A DNA stretch of 35,681 nt, from contig JAAHHJ010000053.1 in assembly GCA_010692425.1 (NCBI GenBank), positions 1 to 35,681 on the forward strand, written 5' to 3'. The notes under the pieces were generated by a model. That model had not been told where the DNA came from. It did no database searches and saw nothing but the letters and a program-made list of their open reading frames with translations. The DNA is from Symploca sp. SIO3C6 (GTDB lineage Bacteria; Cyanobacteriota; Cyanobacteriia; Cyanobacteriales; Coleofasciculaceae). Made by a program: the position numbers and the translations under genes. Shown one piece after another: positions 18,374-26,117 of the stretch; position 1 is the stretch's first letter, and the number at the start of each line of letters is the position of its first letter.

Positions 18374-18382
18374 TGCTATAGT
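18374..18382 (+). promoter_or_regulatory. Probable extended -10 promoter of the 66-aa gene
   Basis: TGC followed by TATAGT (18377-18382) forms an extended -10 element about 58 bp before the ATG at 18441. No good -35 is present at 17-bp spacing. A small inverted repeat AGAAAA/TTTTCT lies just downstream in the likely leader. Confidence 0.45.
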
Positions 18383-18440
18383 AGTCTAGAGAAAATATTT
18401 TTCTGATCAAACCTCACTCACAAAGCTGGAGTATTATAAA

Positions 18441-18641
18441 ATGTCTACTCAAGAACAAGCTCGTGTGCTAATGATGCGCCACCATCGCTTGATAAAAAAT
18501 CGTGAACAATCAATGCTTGGTCGTTCTGCTGCGGAAGTTGGCCTGAAAATGGATAAGGTTGACTACTGGAACCACATTCAAGGTAAGCCTCATCCTAGCT
18601 TCCGCAAGACCTATGACCGCTCTCATGCTGCATTGAGCTAA
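18441..18641 (+). CDS. Small conserved-looking protein of unknown function (66 aa)
   Basis: I do not recognise a named family. The protein is soluble, basic and helical-looking, starting MSTQEQARVLMMRHHRLIK and ending with a His/Arg/Ser-rich tail (SFRKTYDRSHAALS); a short Gly-Lys-Pro-His segment is near residue 50. No signal peptide or membrane segment is seen. GGAG lies about ten bases before the ATG, and an extended -10 element (18374-18382) lies upstream, which supports a real monocistronic gene. It is followed by two strong hairpins (18743-18848) shared with the convergent phoH. Its many charged residues and small size would fit a nucleic-acid- or protein-binding role, but that is speculation. 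Confidence 0.7.
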   Translation: MSTQEQARVLMMRHHRLIKNREQSMLGRSAAEVGLKMDKVDYWNHIQGKPHPSFRKTYDRSHAALS

Positions 18642-18742
18642 ATTAACCTATAAATTTAACAGAAGATCAGCAAGCGTGGGGCGCAGGTCCTGACTAAAAA
18701 AGCTCAGTCAATGTCTGGGGTTGCCTAGAGTCGCGCTTGTAG

Positions 18743-18848
18743 CTCACACCTACTCGAAAAGAGGTGTGAGTACGTCACTGACATCCTCCCCCTGTAAATC
18801 TTTGAGGTGCGCTTTCCACTAAGGAGATAACCTTCCTTGTCGGTGGAA
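18743..18848. terminator. Two strong hairpins between convergent genes (66-aa gene and phoH)
   Basis: Hairpin 1 pairs CTCACACCT (18743-18751) with AGGTGTGAG (18762-18770). Hairpin 2 pairs TTCCAC (18814-18819) with GTGGAA (18843-18848), with an inner AAGGA/TCCTT stem. Neither has a clear T tract, so they may act as RNA-stability or weak termination structures; TGACATCCTCCCC between them is reminiscent of IS200/IS605 ends. Confidence 0.45.
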
Positions 18849-18854
18849 CTTCGA

Positions 18855-19844
18855 CTATACCGGGGATATGTGGGGACTGCCGCCAGGCTTTCGTTCATAT
18901 TGTTCGTAAGCAGCGACAATTCTTTGCACTATGGGATTACGGACAACATCCTTGGCAGTAAACTCACAGAAGGCTATACCTTCAACAGTTCGCAGAATTT
19001 TTTGCGACAGTGCTAATCCTGATTGTTGGTTGGCTGGTAAATCGGTTTGGGTGATGTCGCCAGTGACTACCATGCGGGATCCAAAACCCAGGCGAGTTAA
19101 AACCATTTTCATCTGGGCTGGTGTCGTGTTCTGAGCTTCATCAACAATAACAAAGGCATTGCTGAGGGTGCGCCCTCGCATATAAGCTAAGGGAGCAACT
19201 TCAATGACACCCCGTTCCATCAAATTGCGAATTTTTTCAGCGTCAATAAGTTCATAGAGAGCGTCGTAAAGAGGGCGTAGAAATGGATTGACTTTCTGTT
19301 GCAAGTCTCCCGGTAAAAAGCCAAGCTTTTCACCAGCTTCTACAGCTGGTCTAGTTAAAATTAGTCTTTCGTATTGACTTGCCAGTAGAGCCTGAGCTGC
19401 TAAAACAACTGCTAGAAATGTTTTACCACTACCTGCTGGACCAATGCAAAAGGTGAGGTCATGGTTTAATACAGCCTTGACATACTGCCTTTGCCGAAAG
19501 GTTTTGGCTCGAATCACCTCCCCCCTACGGGTACAAGCCAGAATGTCTTGCTGTAAATCCTTGAGTTCCTCCTGTTGGTGGGTATCCAAGGCATGGCAAG
19601 CCGTCAAAATATCCACTCTCGTGATACTCCTGCCCTCTTGCCAGAAAGGTTTGAGCGATCGCACCAAGGCTTGAGCACGTTCAACTTTTTTTTCTGTACC
19701 AGAAATTAGCAGTTCTTGCCCTCGTAGTACCAGAGTGGTTCCAGTCTGCCGCGCTATAGTTTCAATATTTTCTTCCCGGTTGCCAGCTAAAGCAATTGCG
19801 CTTTGGTTACTCGAGAGTTCAATTGTTTTTGATACTTCACTCAT
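18855..19844 (-). CDS. phoH: PhoH-like ATPase
   Basis: A 329-residue cytosolic P-loop ATPase of the PhoH family, implicated in RNA metabolism. Residues 1-120 form an N-terminal region with a KH-like beginning (TTLVLRGQELLISGTEKKVERAQALV); the Walker A motif is GPAGSGKT (135-142) and Walker B is VIVDEAQN (about 232-239), followed by the TRLGFGSRMVVTGDITQTDLP sensor segment. Length is normal for cyanobacteria. It is the last gene of the minus-strand series ffh-rpsP-khpA-phoH; a 200-bp gap with an IS200/IS605-like hairpin (19985-20016) separates it from khpA, so it may have its own promoter. Target RNA is unknown. Confidence 0.95.
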   Translation of the reverse strand: MSEVSKTIELSSNQSAIALAGNREENIETIARQTGTTLVLRGQELLISGTEKKVERAQALVRSLKPFWQEGRSITRVDILTACHALDTHQQEELKDLQQDILACTRRGEVIRAKTFRQRQYVKAVLNHDLTFCIGPAGSGKTFLAVVLAAQALLASQYERLILTRPAVEAGEKLGFLPGDLQQKVNPFLRPLYDALYELIDAEKIRNLMERGVIEVAPLAYMRGRTLSNAFVIVDEAQNTTPAQMKMVLTRLGFGSRMVVTGDITQTDLPANQQSGLALSQKILRTVEGIAFCEFTAKDVVRNPIVQRIVAAYEQYERKPGGSPHISPV

Positions 19845-19984
19845 GCCAACTTTGGCTATTAGGGAGTTGCGTAAAAATAATGTCCCATTGCTGGAAGGGG
19901 GTAGAAAGGGGAAAGGGAACAGGGGGAAATTGGTACTTTATTTCAACGCAAGTCCCTTATTTGAGTTGGCAGTTATTAGCTGTT

Positions 19985-20016
19985 AACGCTCCCCGGACTA
20001 AAGTCACGGGGTTTGG
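19985..20016 (-). repeat. IS200/IS605-type solo hairpin between khpA and phoH
   Basis: CCCCG/CGGGG with an inner GACT/AGTC stem, bordered by GGGGAGCGTTA on the minus strand, resembles the right end seen at 8071-8107 (GGGGAGTGTCA). No coding remains nearby. It could attenuate transcription between khpA and phoH. Confidence 0.5.
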
Positions 20017-20045
20017 CGAATTCATCTTAATAACTGTTCACTAAC

Positions 20046-20471
20046 TCAGTGATCATTGTTGCTCTGAGAGCGGAATCTGGGAGCTAATTTGGGCGTCGAT
20101 AATCGTTTTGGTGAGCTTCTTTTTGTGCGATTGCGACCTGAGTTCATCTCTCGATGAGAAGCTGGAGGCGAGCCCTCATAAATATCTAGATAGACAGACT
20201 GACCCGCCGCCTGACCTATTGCCTTAATCAGTGTCCGAATTGCTTGTATATTACGACCACCTCGACCAAAAACTCGCCCCTTATCAGTTCCTTCAAAAGC
20301 TAAGCGAATCCAGACTCGCCCGTTAGAATTCGAGTCTTCGCAGTCTACACTTAGAGAATTTGGTGACTCTAAAAATGGCTCTATCAAAAATCTTACGAGA
20401 CTTTCATAATCTGGGCTAGTAGCTTTCAATGAGGCTGAAGTGATTTCAGGCACGTACTTGTTCAAAGACAT
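20046..20471 (-). CDS. khpA: KH-domain RNA-binding protein (KhpA type) with basic C-terminal tail
   Basis: A small single-KH RNA-binding protein. The family pattern is clear: [23 protein letters not shown], then the GxxG loop in [20 protein letters not shown]. The last ~35 residues are rich in Arg, Lys, Ser and Pro ([16 protein letters not shown]), a tail that could add nonspecific RNA affinity. I choose the ATG at 20471 (141 aa), which lies inside the end of rpsP (26-bp overlap); a GTG at 20453 would shorten the overlap to 8 bp. Neither has a strong Shine-Dalgarno, so translational coupling to rpsP is likely. The rpsP-khpA pair is conserved in many bacteria. Confidence 0.9.
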   Translation of the reverse strand: MSLNKYVPEITSASLKATSPDYESLVRFLIEPFLESPNSLSVDCEDSNSNGRVWIRLAFEGTDKGRVFGRGGRNIQAIRTLIKAIGQAAGQSVYLDIYEGSPPASHREMNSGRNRTKRSSPKRLSTPKLAPRFRSQSNNDH

Positions 20472-20694
20472 TGGCTTTTCTAAGGATGCTGCGCACTGTT
20501 TCTGTGGGCTGAGCCCCTTCCTTGAGACGCTTGACAATTGCCGGGACATCTAGCCTGGTTTCATCAGTTCTAGGATTGTAAAAACCCAATTCTTCTAGAG
20601 GGCGTCCATCACGACGAGCGTCACTTTTGATCGCGATGATTCTATAACTAACTTCACGCTTTTTGCCGTATCGCTTTAATCTAAGTTTGATCAT
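20446..20694 (-). CDS. rpsP: 30S ribosomal protein S16
   Basis: 82 residues, typical of bacterial S16, a primary 16S-binding protein of the 30S body. The N-terminus [19 protein letters not shown], the [17 protein letters not shown] core and the [11 protein letters not shown] end are diagnostic. It is preceded by ffh (169-bp gap) and followed by khpA, whose start overlaps its last codons. The gap from ffh contains no strong terminator, so a common transcript is possible. Confidence 0.98.
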   Translation of the reverse strand: MIKLRLKRYGKKREVSYRIIAIKSDARRDGRPLEELGFYNPRTDETRLDVPAIVKRLKEGAQPTETVRSILRKANVFEQVRA

Positions 20695-20863
20695 ACCTAG
20701 TGATAATTACTCCTATTTGATTGTAAGCTATTGTAGTTGGTTACTTGTCTTGACATCTCTCGTTTTGAAACACTAAGGATGCAAGTCTTAGGGAGAGCAG
20801 AGGTAAAAAGAACCAGACCGCCCTGTTGGAAAGTAAATTTGATAAATTATTTCCTGTAGTTCC

Positions 20864-22297
20864 CTAAAGTTGACCAAATCCCTTCTTCTTCTTAGCTTTT
20901 TTCTTTTTCTTTTGAGACCCGCTACCACGCCAACCAGGCATAGATGGGCGATTGCCTCCCATCGCACCCATAGGACCCATACCTGCCATTGAAGGCATTT
21001 GACCTTGACCCATCTGTTGCATGAGCGATCGCATTTTAGTAAACTCACTCACTAGATTACTGACCTCTCTATCACTATGACCAGAGCCACGGGCAATCCG
21101 GCGGCGGCGGCTGGGGGAACTGGCGAGTAAATCAGGGTTACGGCGCTCCTCAGCAGTCATTGAGTTGATCATAGCCTCTGATTGCTTGAGTTTGTGTTCC
21201 CCTTTTTCCAGTTGGTCTGAACTTAGTTTGCCCATCCCTGGAATCATTTTCATCAAACCACCGAGGGAGCCCATGTTTTTCAATAGCCGCATTTGCTTCA
21301 AAAAATCGCTGAAGTCAAACTTGGCATTGAGCATTTTCTCCTGCATCTTCTCGGCATCAGCCAGGTCAATCTCCTCCTGGGCTTTTTCTACCAGGGTGAG
21401 GACATCTCCCATACCAAGGATGCGCGATGCCATGCGTTCGGGGTAAAATGGTTGTAGAGCCTCTACTTTTTCTCCAACCCCGACAAATTTAATCGGTTGA
21501 CCGGAAATCCGCCTGACTGAGAGGGCCGCCCCACCACGACTATCGCCATCTAATTTAGTCAGAATTGCCCCAGTAATGCCGATTTGTTCGTGGAAGGTGT
21601 GAGTCAGAGTTGCTGCCTCTTGACCCGTCATCGCGTCTACTACTAGTAGGGTATCGTGGGGGTTAACACTCTGCTTGATGAGGGCGAGTTCTCCCATCAT
21701 TTCTTTGTCGATTTGCAAGCGTCCTGCCGTATCGATAATTACAGTATCGATACCAGTTTCCTTTGCCCTTTCCACCCCTTGGCGGGCAATTTCCACTGGA
21801 TCTGCATCTGTACCCATCTCAAAGACTGGCACATCAATTTGTTGACCCAGTGTGACTAACTGATCAATGGCTGCTGGACGATAAACATCTGTGGCAATCA
21901 GCAAGCAATTGCGCTCTTGCTTGCGCAGATGTAAAGCTAGTTTAGCAGTAGCTGTGGTTTTACCAGTACCCTGTAAACCTGCCATCAGTACAATTGTCGG
22001 TGCTGTCTCAGCTTGTGCCAGAGGGACGTTAGTTTCCCCCATCACCTTCACTAGCTCATCGTAGACAATTTTGATAAACTGCTGGTCAGGGCGAACGCCA
22101 GAAATTACCTCAGCTCCTTGGGCTTTAGCTTCGATTTCAGCAATAAAGTTTTTGACAACTTGCAGGTTAACATCTGCCGATAATAGGGCTCGGCGTACCT
22201 CTTTAAGGGCTTCTTGGATATTGGCGTGGGAAATTTTATCCTTGCCGCGCAGTTTCTTCCAGGCGTCTTCTAGGCGTTCGGCTAGAGCGTCAAACAT
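20864..22297 (-). CDS. ffh: Signal recognition particle protein Ffh (SRP54)
   Basis: A 477-residue GTPase that binds signal sequences on the ribosome and 4.5S/SRP RNA. The N domain (1-90) is followed by the G domain with the P loop GLQGTGKTT (107-115), DTAGR (about 190) and TKLDGD (about 249), then the Met-rich M domain (330 to end) with RIARGSG, the RNA-binding segment, and a C-terminal MGQGQMPSMAGMGPMGAMGG stretch ending in a lysine run (KKKKKAKKKKGF). The lysine/glycine tail is typical of cyanobacterial Ffh. The ATG at 22297 gives the canonical MFDALAERLEDAW start. It leads the ffh-rpsP-khpA-phoH series. Confidence 0.98.
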   Translation of the reverse strand: MFDALAERLEDAWKKLRGKDKISHANIQEALKEVRRALLSADVNLQVVKNFIAEIEAKAQGAEVISGVRPDQQFIKIVYDELVKVMGETNVPLAQAETAPTIVLMAGLQGTGKTTATAKLALHLRKQERNCLLIATDVYRPAAIDQLVTLGQQIDVPVFEMGTDADPVEIARQGVERAKETGIDTVIIDTAGRLQIDKEMMGELALIKQSVNPHDTLLVVDAMTGQEAATLTHTFHEQIGITGAILTKLDGDSRGGAALSVRRISGQPIKFVGVGEKVEALQPFYPERMASRILGMGDVLTLVEKAQEEIDLADAEKMQEKMLNAKFDFSDFLKQMRLLKNMGSLGGLMKMIPGMGKLSSDQLEKGEHKLKQSEAMINSMTAEERRNPDLLASSPSRRRRIARGSGHSDREVSNLVSEFTKMRSLMQQMGQGQMPSMAGMGPMGAMGGNRPSMPGWRGSGSQKKKKKAKKKKGFGQL

Positions 22298-22352
22298 ATT
22301 TCAATTCTTCTTGAAGATCGATTTCGTTTACTGATTACTAGATTTCTTTCAA

Positions 22353-22468
22353 GTGACATACTCCCGACGCTAACCCTACGGGTATAGCGCGGGGCTTCTT
22401 GCCGGAATAGCTAAAACCGGAAGGAGCCCCCCACTATAGCCTAGCTTAACGGTGGGAGGAATTCCGGG
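22353..22468 (+). repeat. IS200/IS605-type hairpin pair, copy A, downstream of nothing coding
   Basis: Hairpin one (22353-22398) begins GTGACATACTCCC; its stem CCCG(A)CGCT/AGCGCGGG encloses the loop AACCCTACGGGTAT, which itself pairs ACCC/GGGT. Hairpin two (22401-22468) has the outer stem CCGGAAT/ATTCCGG and an inner CCCAC/GTGGG stem. Copy B of hairpin one is at 18263-18306. Together they look like ends of a small non-autonomous IS200/IS605 derivative; no transposase is present. Confidence 0.6.
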
Positions 22469-22591
22469 CAGAGTGTTGCTATTTGACCAATAGTTTGGTG
22501 CTGCGTTTAAAATAACGCTTTACGCTTTAGTAACTTACTAGTGTAAGAGATCAAATGAGGTATGGTTCATAGGTCAATTAACAATCAACGA

Positions 22592-22780
22592 TAGACCTCT
22601 TGCAGCCCTAATGCGGTGGGATATTGCTTGCTCCCTCTCCTGATAGGGGATGGCTGGGGAGGGGTTTTAGGGATTTATAGCAGTACGTATTAAGGTTAGG
22701 ACAAGCTAAATCGCTAAAACTTTGTCAAATTCTGCCTTCTGCCCTCTGCCTTGCGCGTAGCGCTATATGCAAGAGGTCTA
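22592..22780. mobile_element. MITE family 2, copy 1, with nested MITE
   Basis: Perfect 13-bp inverted ends TAGACCTCTTGCA (22592-22604) and TGCAAGAGGTCTA (22768-22780). The outermost TA on each side can be read as a target duplication. The interior contains a copy of the MITE found in the agmatinase pseudogene (22678-22765); without it and one TA the element is 99 bp. A relative lies at 31506-31632. Confidence 0.75.
22678..22765. mobile_element. MITE family 1, copy 2 (88 bp), nested
   Basis: Starts TAGCAGTACG and ends GTAGCGCTA, flanked by TA at 22676-22677 and 22766-22767. The first ~55 bp are essentially identical to 16672-16776; the two copies differ in the number and sequence of the CTTCTGCC-type short repeats in the second half (88 versus 105 bp). 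Confidence 0.82.
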
Positions 22781-22824
22781 ATGAACTATGAACAGTCAAT
22801 AGTAAGAAATATTGAATTCATTTC

Positions 22825-22853
22825 TTGACATTAGACCGTTCGTTCGGTAAAGT
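22825..22853 (+). promoter_or_regulatory. Sigma70-type promoter of the reductase gene
   Basis: TTGACA (22825-22830) and TAAAGT (22848-22853) are separated by exactly 17 bp, a near-consensus promoter for the gene starting at 22929 (or 22899). The spacer is almost filled by operator 1. Confidence 0.8.
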
Positions 22854-22876
22854 AAAAAACATACCGAACGAACGGT
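22835..22876. promoter_or_regulatory. Two palindromic TetR-type operators
   Basis: ACCGTTCGTTCGGT (22835-22848) and ACCGAACGAACGGT (22863-22876) are exact reverse complements of each other, and each has dyad-like CCG.../...CGG arms. The first sits between -35 and -10, the second just after the -10. Such a layout fits repression by a TetR/AcrR-family dimer (or two). No regulator gene is next to it or elsewhere in the window. The family assignment is by motif style only. Confidence 0.75.
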
Positions 22877-22928
22877 ACAAAATTTTAAGGGATCATTCAT
22901 GCAATTTTTGGCATTCATGGAGGTGTCT

Positions 22929-23924
22929 ATGAAACTAACTCGCACAAGTCTCAGCCAGCGCTCAGATCAGATTTATGACGTCTTGGTTGTTGGAGGTGGA
23001 GCAGCTGGATTATCGGCTGGAATTTATCTGCAACGCTATCTTCTTTCTACCCTAATCATAGACAAAGGCAAAGCTCGCTCGTTTTGGATGCAGGAATTGC
23101 ATAACTACCTGGGATTGTCGCCGGATACTCCTGGTAGGGAAGTACTCAAACAGGGCAAAGAGCATTATCTATCGCTAGATGGTGACTACCTAAACGGGTA
23201 TGTAGAAGAAGTTATAGATGAAGGCGAAACTTTTGCAGTAAAAGTTCGGATTGGACGTACAAATCCCACTTACAAAGTGTTTCATAGCCGCTATCTAATC
23301 GCGGGTAGTGGTATTATCGATCACCTACCGAAACTCGTCGATATGCAAAACGTGTTTGACTATGCCGGACATAATCTGCATGTGTGTTTGATTTGTGATG
23401 GTTACGAGATGCGCGACAAACGAGCAGGTGTATTTGGTAGTAGTGAATCTAGTTTAGGAGTTGCATTCCCCTTGGGTTGGTTTACGCCCTACATTACCCT
23501 GTTCACCAATAGTGAATTTGAGGTAAGTCCAGAATTTCGTGATCGTCTCAGTACCCATGGCTATCAACTAATAGAGCAACCAATTAAACAATTCTTGGGA
23601 GAAAACCATCAGATGACAGGTGTAGAACTCGCTGATGGTTCTGTGGTAGAACTGGATACAGGACTGGTTTCGATGGGATCGAAATATCACACCGACTATC
23701 TGAAAAATATTGATCTGGAATACCAAGGTGGCAATCTGGTGACAGACAATATGAATCGTACATCTCACCCCCGCATTTTTGCAGTTGGAGATTTGAAAGT
23801 TGGAATGAATCAGGTCGTGATTGCTGCTGCCGATGGGGCTCTGGCTGCTACTCAAATCTGGCGTGATATCCGCCGCAGTGAAGGAACTCGACATTCATCA
23901 CCAGCCGCCATCAATGCTGCTTAA
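22929..23924 (+). CDS. Thioredoxin-reductase-like FAD oxidoreductase with degenerate NADPH site
   Basis: Low-molecular-weight thioredoxin-reductase fold. The FAD motif VLVVGGGAAGLSAG is near the N-terminus, the redox pair is CLICDG (Cys153 and Cys156 from this start) and the C-terminal FAD motif is RIFAVGDLKVG. The NADPH region differs from TrxB: instead of GGGDSA it reads VFGSSESS, and the HRRxxxR motif is absent (ITLFTNSEF). This suggests another electron donor, as in the ferredoxin- or flavin-linked relatives known in some cyanobacteria, or a related disulphide oxidoreductase. The start at 22929 has GGAGGT four bases upstream; an in-frame ATG at 22899 with AAGGGA upstream is the alternative. 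It is directly controlled by the operator-bearing promoter and heads a cassette with a GST and a PNPOx-family gene. Confidence 0.85.
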   Translation: MKLTRTSLSQRSDQIYDVLVVGGGAAGLSAGIYLQRYLLSTLIIDKGKARSFWMQELHNYLGLSPDTPGREVLKQGKEHYLSLDGDYLNGYVEEVIDEGETFAVKVRIGRTNPTYKVFHSRYLIAGSGIIDHLPKLVDMQNVFDYAGHNLHVCLICDGYEMRDKRAGVFGSSESSLGVAFPLGWFTPYITLFTNSEFEVSPEFRDRLSTHGYQLIEQPIKQFLGENHQMTGVELADGSVVELDTGLVSMGSKYHTDYLKNIDLEYQGGNLVTDNMNRTSHPRIFAVGDLKVGMNQVVIAAADGALAATQIWRDIRRSEGTRHSSPAAINAA

Positions 23925-24400
23925 TCCTGAAGGCGACTGCTCACGACAGTCCGTAAGGCTTAAAAGACGTAACTACCGCGTATAAGTTCTTGGTTTTTAA
24001 GTTGAGTGCTTCGCTGCCTATCCACTCTTGCCAAATTAAAACTGACACATAATCCACAGCTACCTGTAAGGGCTTGGTTATTATGACGGGTTTTGTTGAG
24101 GTTTTCAAGCCGTAAGTTTTTTTTAGCTTGGTTTTCGCTTTCTATTGAAAAAACACCTCTAACTCTTATTAGCTCTTATCTAGTAAGAGAGTAGGTAGAA
24201 CAGCATCTTTAGCAAGAATTGATGAAATTGGTATCAACATCTTTCAGTATCCACAACAGTCTTCAATGCACAAGTGGAGGCATGATGCTAAAAGCTAGAG
24301 AATTATCCTTTAAGGCTATAACCCAGTTTCCTATTTCACTGACCATCAAGTTATAGGCATTTCTCAAATAATCTCAACTGTATTCAAAAGGAAAACGACA
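23925..24400. other. Gene-free stretch between the reductase and GST genes
   Basis: 476 bp. Visible structures: GAGTG/CACTC around 24005-24030, a GGCTTG/CAAGCC stem followed a few bases later by a run of eight T (about 24070-24125), which could terminate the reductase transcript, and CTCTTA/TAAGAG at 24173-24189. AGGA precedes the GST start. I see no clear second copy of the TetR-type operator here. Confidence 0.45.
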
Positions 24401-25000
24401 ATGATCAAACTCTATGGTCTCGAACTCTCTGGCAACAGTTATAAAGTCAAGCTCTTTCTTGAACTGTTAAAGCTTGAATACGAGTGGATCACAGTTGATT
24501 TGATGAAGGGCGAACATAAATCGCCAGAATACTTAGCACTTAACCCTTTCGGACAAGTTCCCTTACTAACTGATGGAGAAACCAAACTCGCCGATGCCCA
24601 AGCCATTTTAGTTTATCTGGCACGGCGATATGGTGACGAGCAATGGCTTCCAGAGGATGCACTGCCCTTAGCACAAGTCATTCGTTGGCTATCTACGACA
24701 GCAGGGGAAGTGCGCCAAGGACCTGAAAACGCTAGGCTTTACCACTTTTTTGGCGTAACTAGCATCAATATTGATCGTGCCGATGAGAAAGCAGAATATA
24801 TCCTAACCCAATTAGACCAACATTTGAGTACAAGGACTTGGTTAGAGTTTGAACATCCAACAATTGCCGATATTGCGGTTTTCCCCTACGTTGCTCTCGC
24901 TTCTGATGGTAAGATTGACCTTTCACCTTACCCCAATGTGCTGGCTTGGATTGAGCGCGTTAAACAACTTCCCGATTACGTCCCTATGCCAGGAATATAG
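24401..25000 (+). CDS. Glutathione S-transferase
   Basis: 199 residues with the thioredoxin-like N-terminal domain (MIKLYGLELSGNSYKVKLFLEL, then NPFGQVPLLTDG with the cis-Pro of the glutathione site) and an all-helical C-terminal domain (HPTIADIAVFPYVAL, the conserved N-capping region). It conjugates or reduces electrophiles with glutathione. Ser10/Asn12/Ser13 are candidate activating residues; the usual glutathione-binding E-S pair before AI is replaced by Asp-Ala-Gln (LADAQAI). AGGA lies about ten bases before the start. Only 45 bp separate it from the PNPOx-family gene, so the two form an operon, probably for detoxification. Confidence 0.93.
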   Translation: MIKLYGLELSGNSYKVKLFLELLKLEYEWITVDLMKGEHKSPEYLALNPFGQVPLLTDGETKLADAQAILVYLARRYGDEQWLPEDALPLAQVIRWLSTTAGEVRQGPENARLYHFFGVTSINIDRADEKAEYILTQLDQHLSTRTWLEFEHPTIADIAVFPYVALASDGKIDLSPYPNVLAWIERVKQLPDYVPMPGI

Positions 25001-25045
25001 AACGTTTCGGATCAACTCGTACACCTCAAACGGAGAGAAGGCACT

Positions 25046-26008
25046 ATGGCAAATCCCGGTTGGACGCGTACTGAATCGCCCTTTCACACAGGTGAACTTG
25101 CTATTCAAGCCCGAATGGGGGTACAGGAGCGGATGGACAAGCAAGGGCGACGGGTTATCAGAGAGTATCTGCCACCACAGCATCGCCAGTTTTTTGCCCA
25201 ACTTCCCTATGTGATTGTAGGTACGGTGGATGGTTCGGGTAATATTTGGGCATCGGCTCTAGTGGGGGAACCAGGGTTTCTCTCTTCTGCCGATGAGCAT
25301 ACTCTGCGAGTTACTGCCAAGCCTCTATTTGGAGATCCTTTAGCAAACAATCTTGCAGATGGAGTTGATATCGGCTTTCTCGGTATTGAATTACATACCC
25401 GCCGCCGAAATCGGCTCAATGGAGTTGTGAGTTTAACCGATGCTGATGGCTTTGAGGTGCATGTGAGGCAAAGCTTTGGCAATTGTCCCCAATACATTCA
25501 AGCACGAATGTTTGAGTTGGTGGAATTTGATCTAGCAACTCCCAAACCAATTCATGAGATCACGGCATTATCAGAACCGGAAAGAGCTATGATTGCAGGG
25601 GCTGACACGTTTTTTATTGCAACTGCTTATCAAGATCAATCAGCAGGATTGGCTAGTGGTGTTGATGTCTCCCATCGTGGTGGTAAACCAGGCTTTGTAC
25701 ACATCGATGGTGAAGATACGTTAACTGTTCCTGATTTTTCTGGTAATTGCCACTTTAATACATTCGGTAATTTGGAACTCAATCCCCATGCAGGATTATT
25801 GTTTATGGACTTTGAGCAGGGCGACTTGTTGTATCTCACAGGCACTGCGGAAGTGATTTGGGAAGGAGATCAAATCAGTAATTATGCTGGGGCTGAAAGG
25901 TTATTTTGCTTTCACCTGGAAAAAGGCTATCGGTTTGACGGCAGTCTTCCCTTGCGATGGTCAAAGCCAGAGTTTTCGCCCTTTCTGGAGAATACAGGTT
26001 CGTGGTAA
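25046..26008 (+). CDS. Pyridoxamine 5'-phosphate oxidase-family FMN-binding protein
   Basis: 320 residues with split-barrel flavin-binding character in two halves: about 50-140 (LPYVIVGTVDGSGNIWASALVG) and 175-300 (ADTFFIATAYQDQ, VDVSHRGGKPGFVHID, LTVPDFSGNCHFNTFGNLELNP). The second half matches the PNPOx family proteins that bind FMN or F420/haem-like cofactors; true PdxH is shorter and differs. The substrate is unknown. A strong GGAGAGAAGG purine tract precedes the ATG. It follows the GST gene by 45 bp and is the last gene of the cassette. Convergent with ureF; no clear terminator seen between. Confidence 0.85.
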   Translation: MANPGWTRTESPFHTGELAIQARMGVQERMDKQGRRVIREYLPPQHRQFFAQLPYVIVGTVDGSGNIWASALVGEPGFLSSADEHTLRVTAKPLFGDPLANNLADGVDIGFLGIELHTRRRNRLNGVVSLTDADGFEVHVRQSFGNCPQYIQARMFELVEFDLATPKPIHEITALSEPERAMIAGADTFFIATAYQDQSAGLASGVDVSHRGGKPGFVHIDGEDTLTVPDFSGNCHFNTFGNLELNPHAGLLFMDFEQGDLLYLTGTAEVIWEGDQISNYAGAERLFCFHLEKGYRFDGSLPLRWSKPEFSPFLENTGSW

Positions 26009-26117
26009 TCCATTGATGACGTTACTTCAGTACTTCAGTGATATTTCTTCGTGAGGCAAAAGTTATAGGGGCACACTGCCGTGTGTTCCTATGTTGCCTT
26101 TTTACATTGAGCCAAGA

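Larger units (their letters stand above)
22298..22898. other. Repeat-rich intergenic region between ffh and the reductase gene
   Basis: 600 bp upstream of both ffh and the reductase gene. In order it contains the IS200/IS605-type hairpin pair, about 120 bp of unassigned sequence (22469-22591), the nested MITEs, and the promoter/operator region. No gene is supported. Confidence 0.7.
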
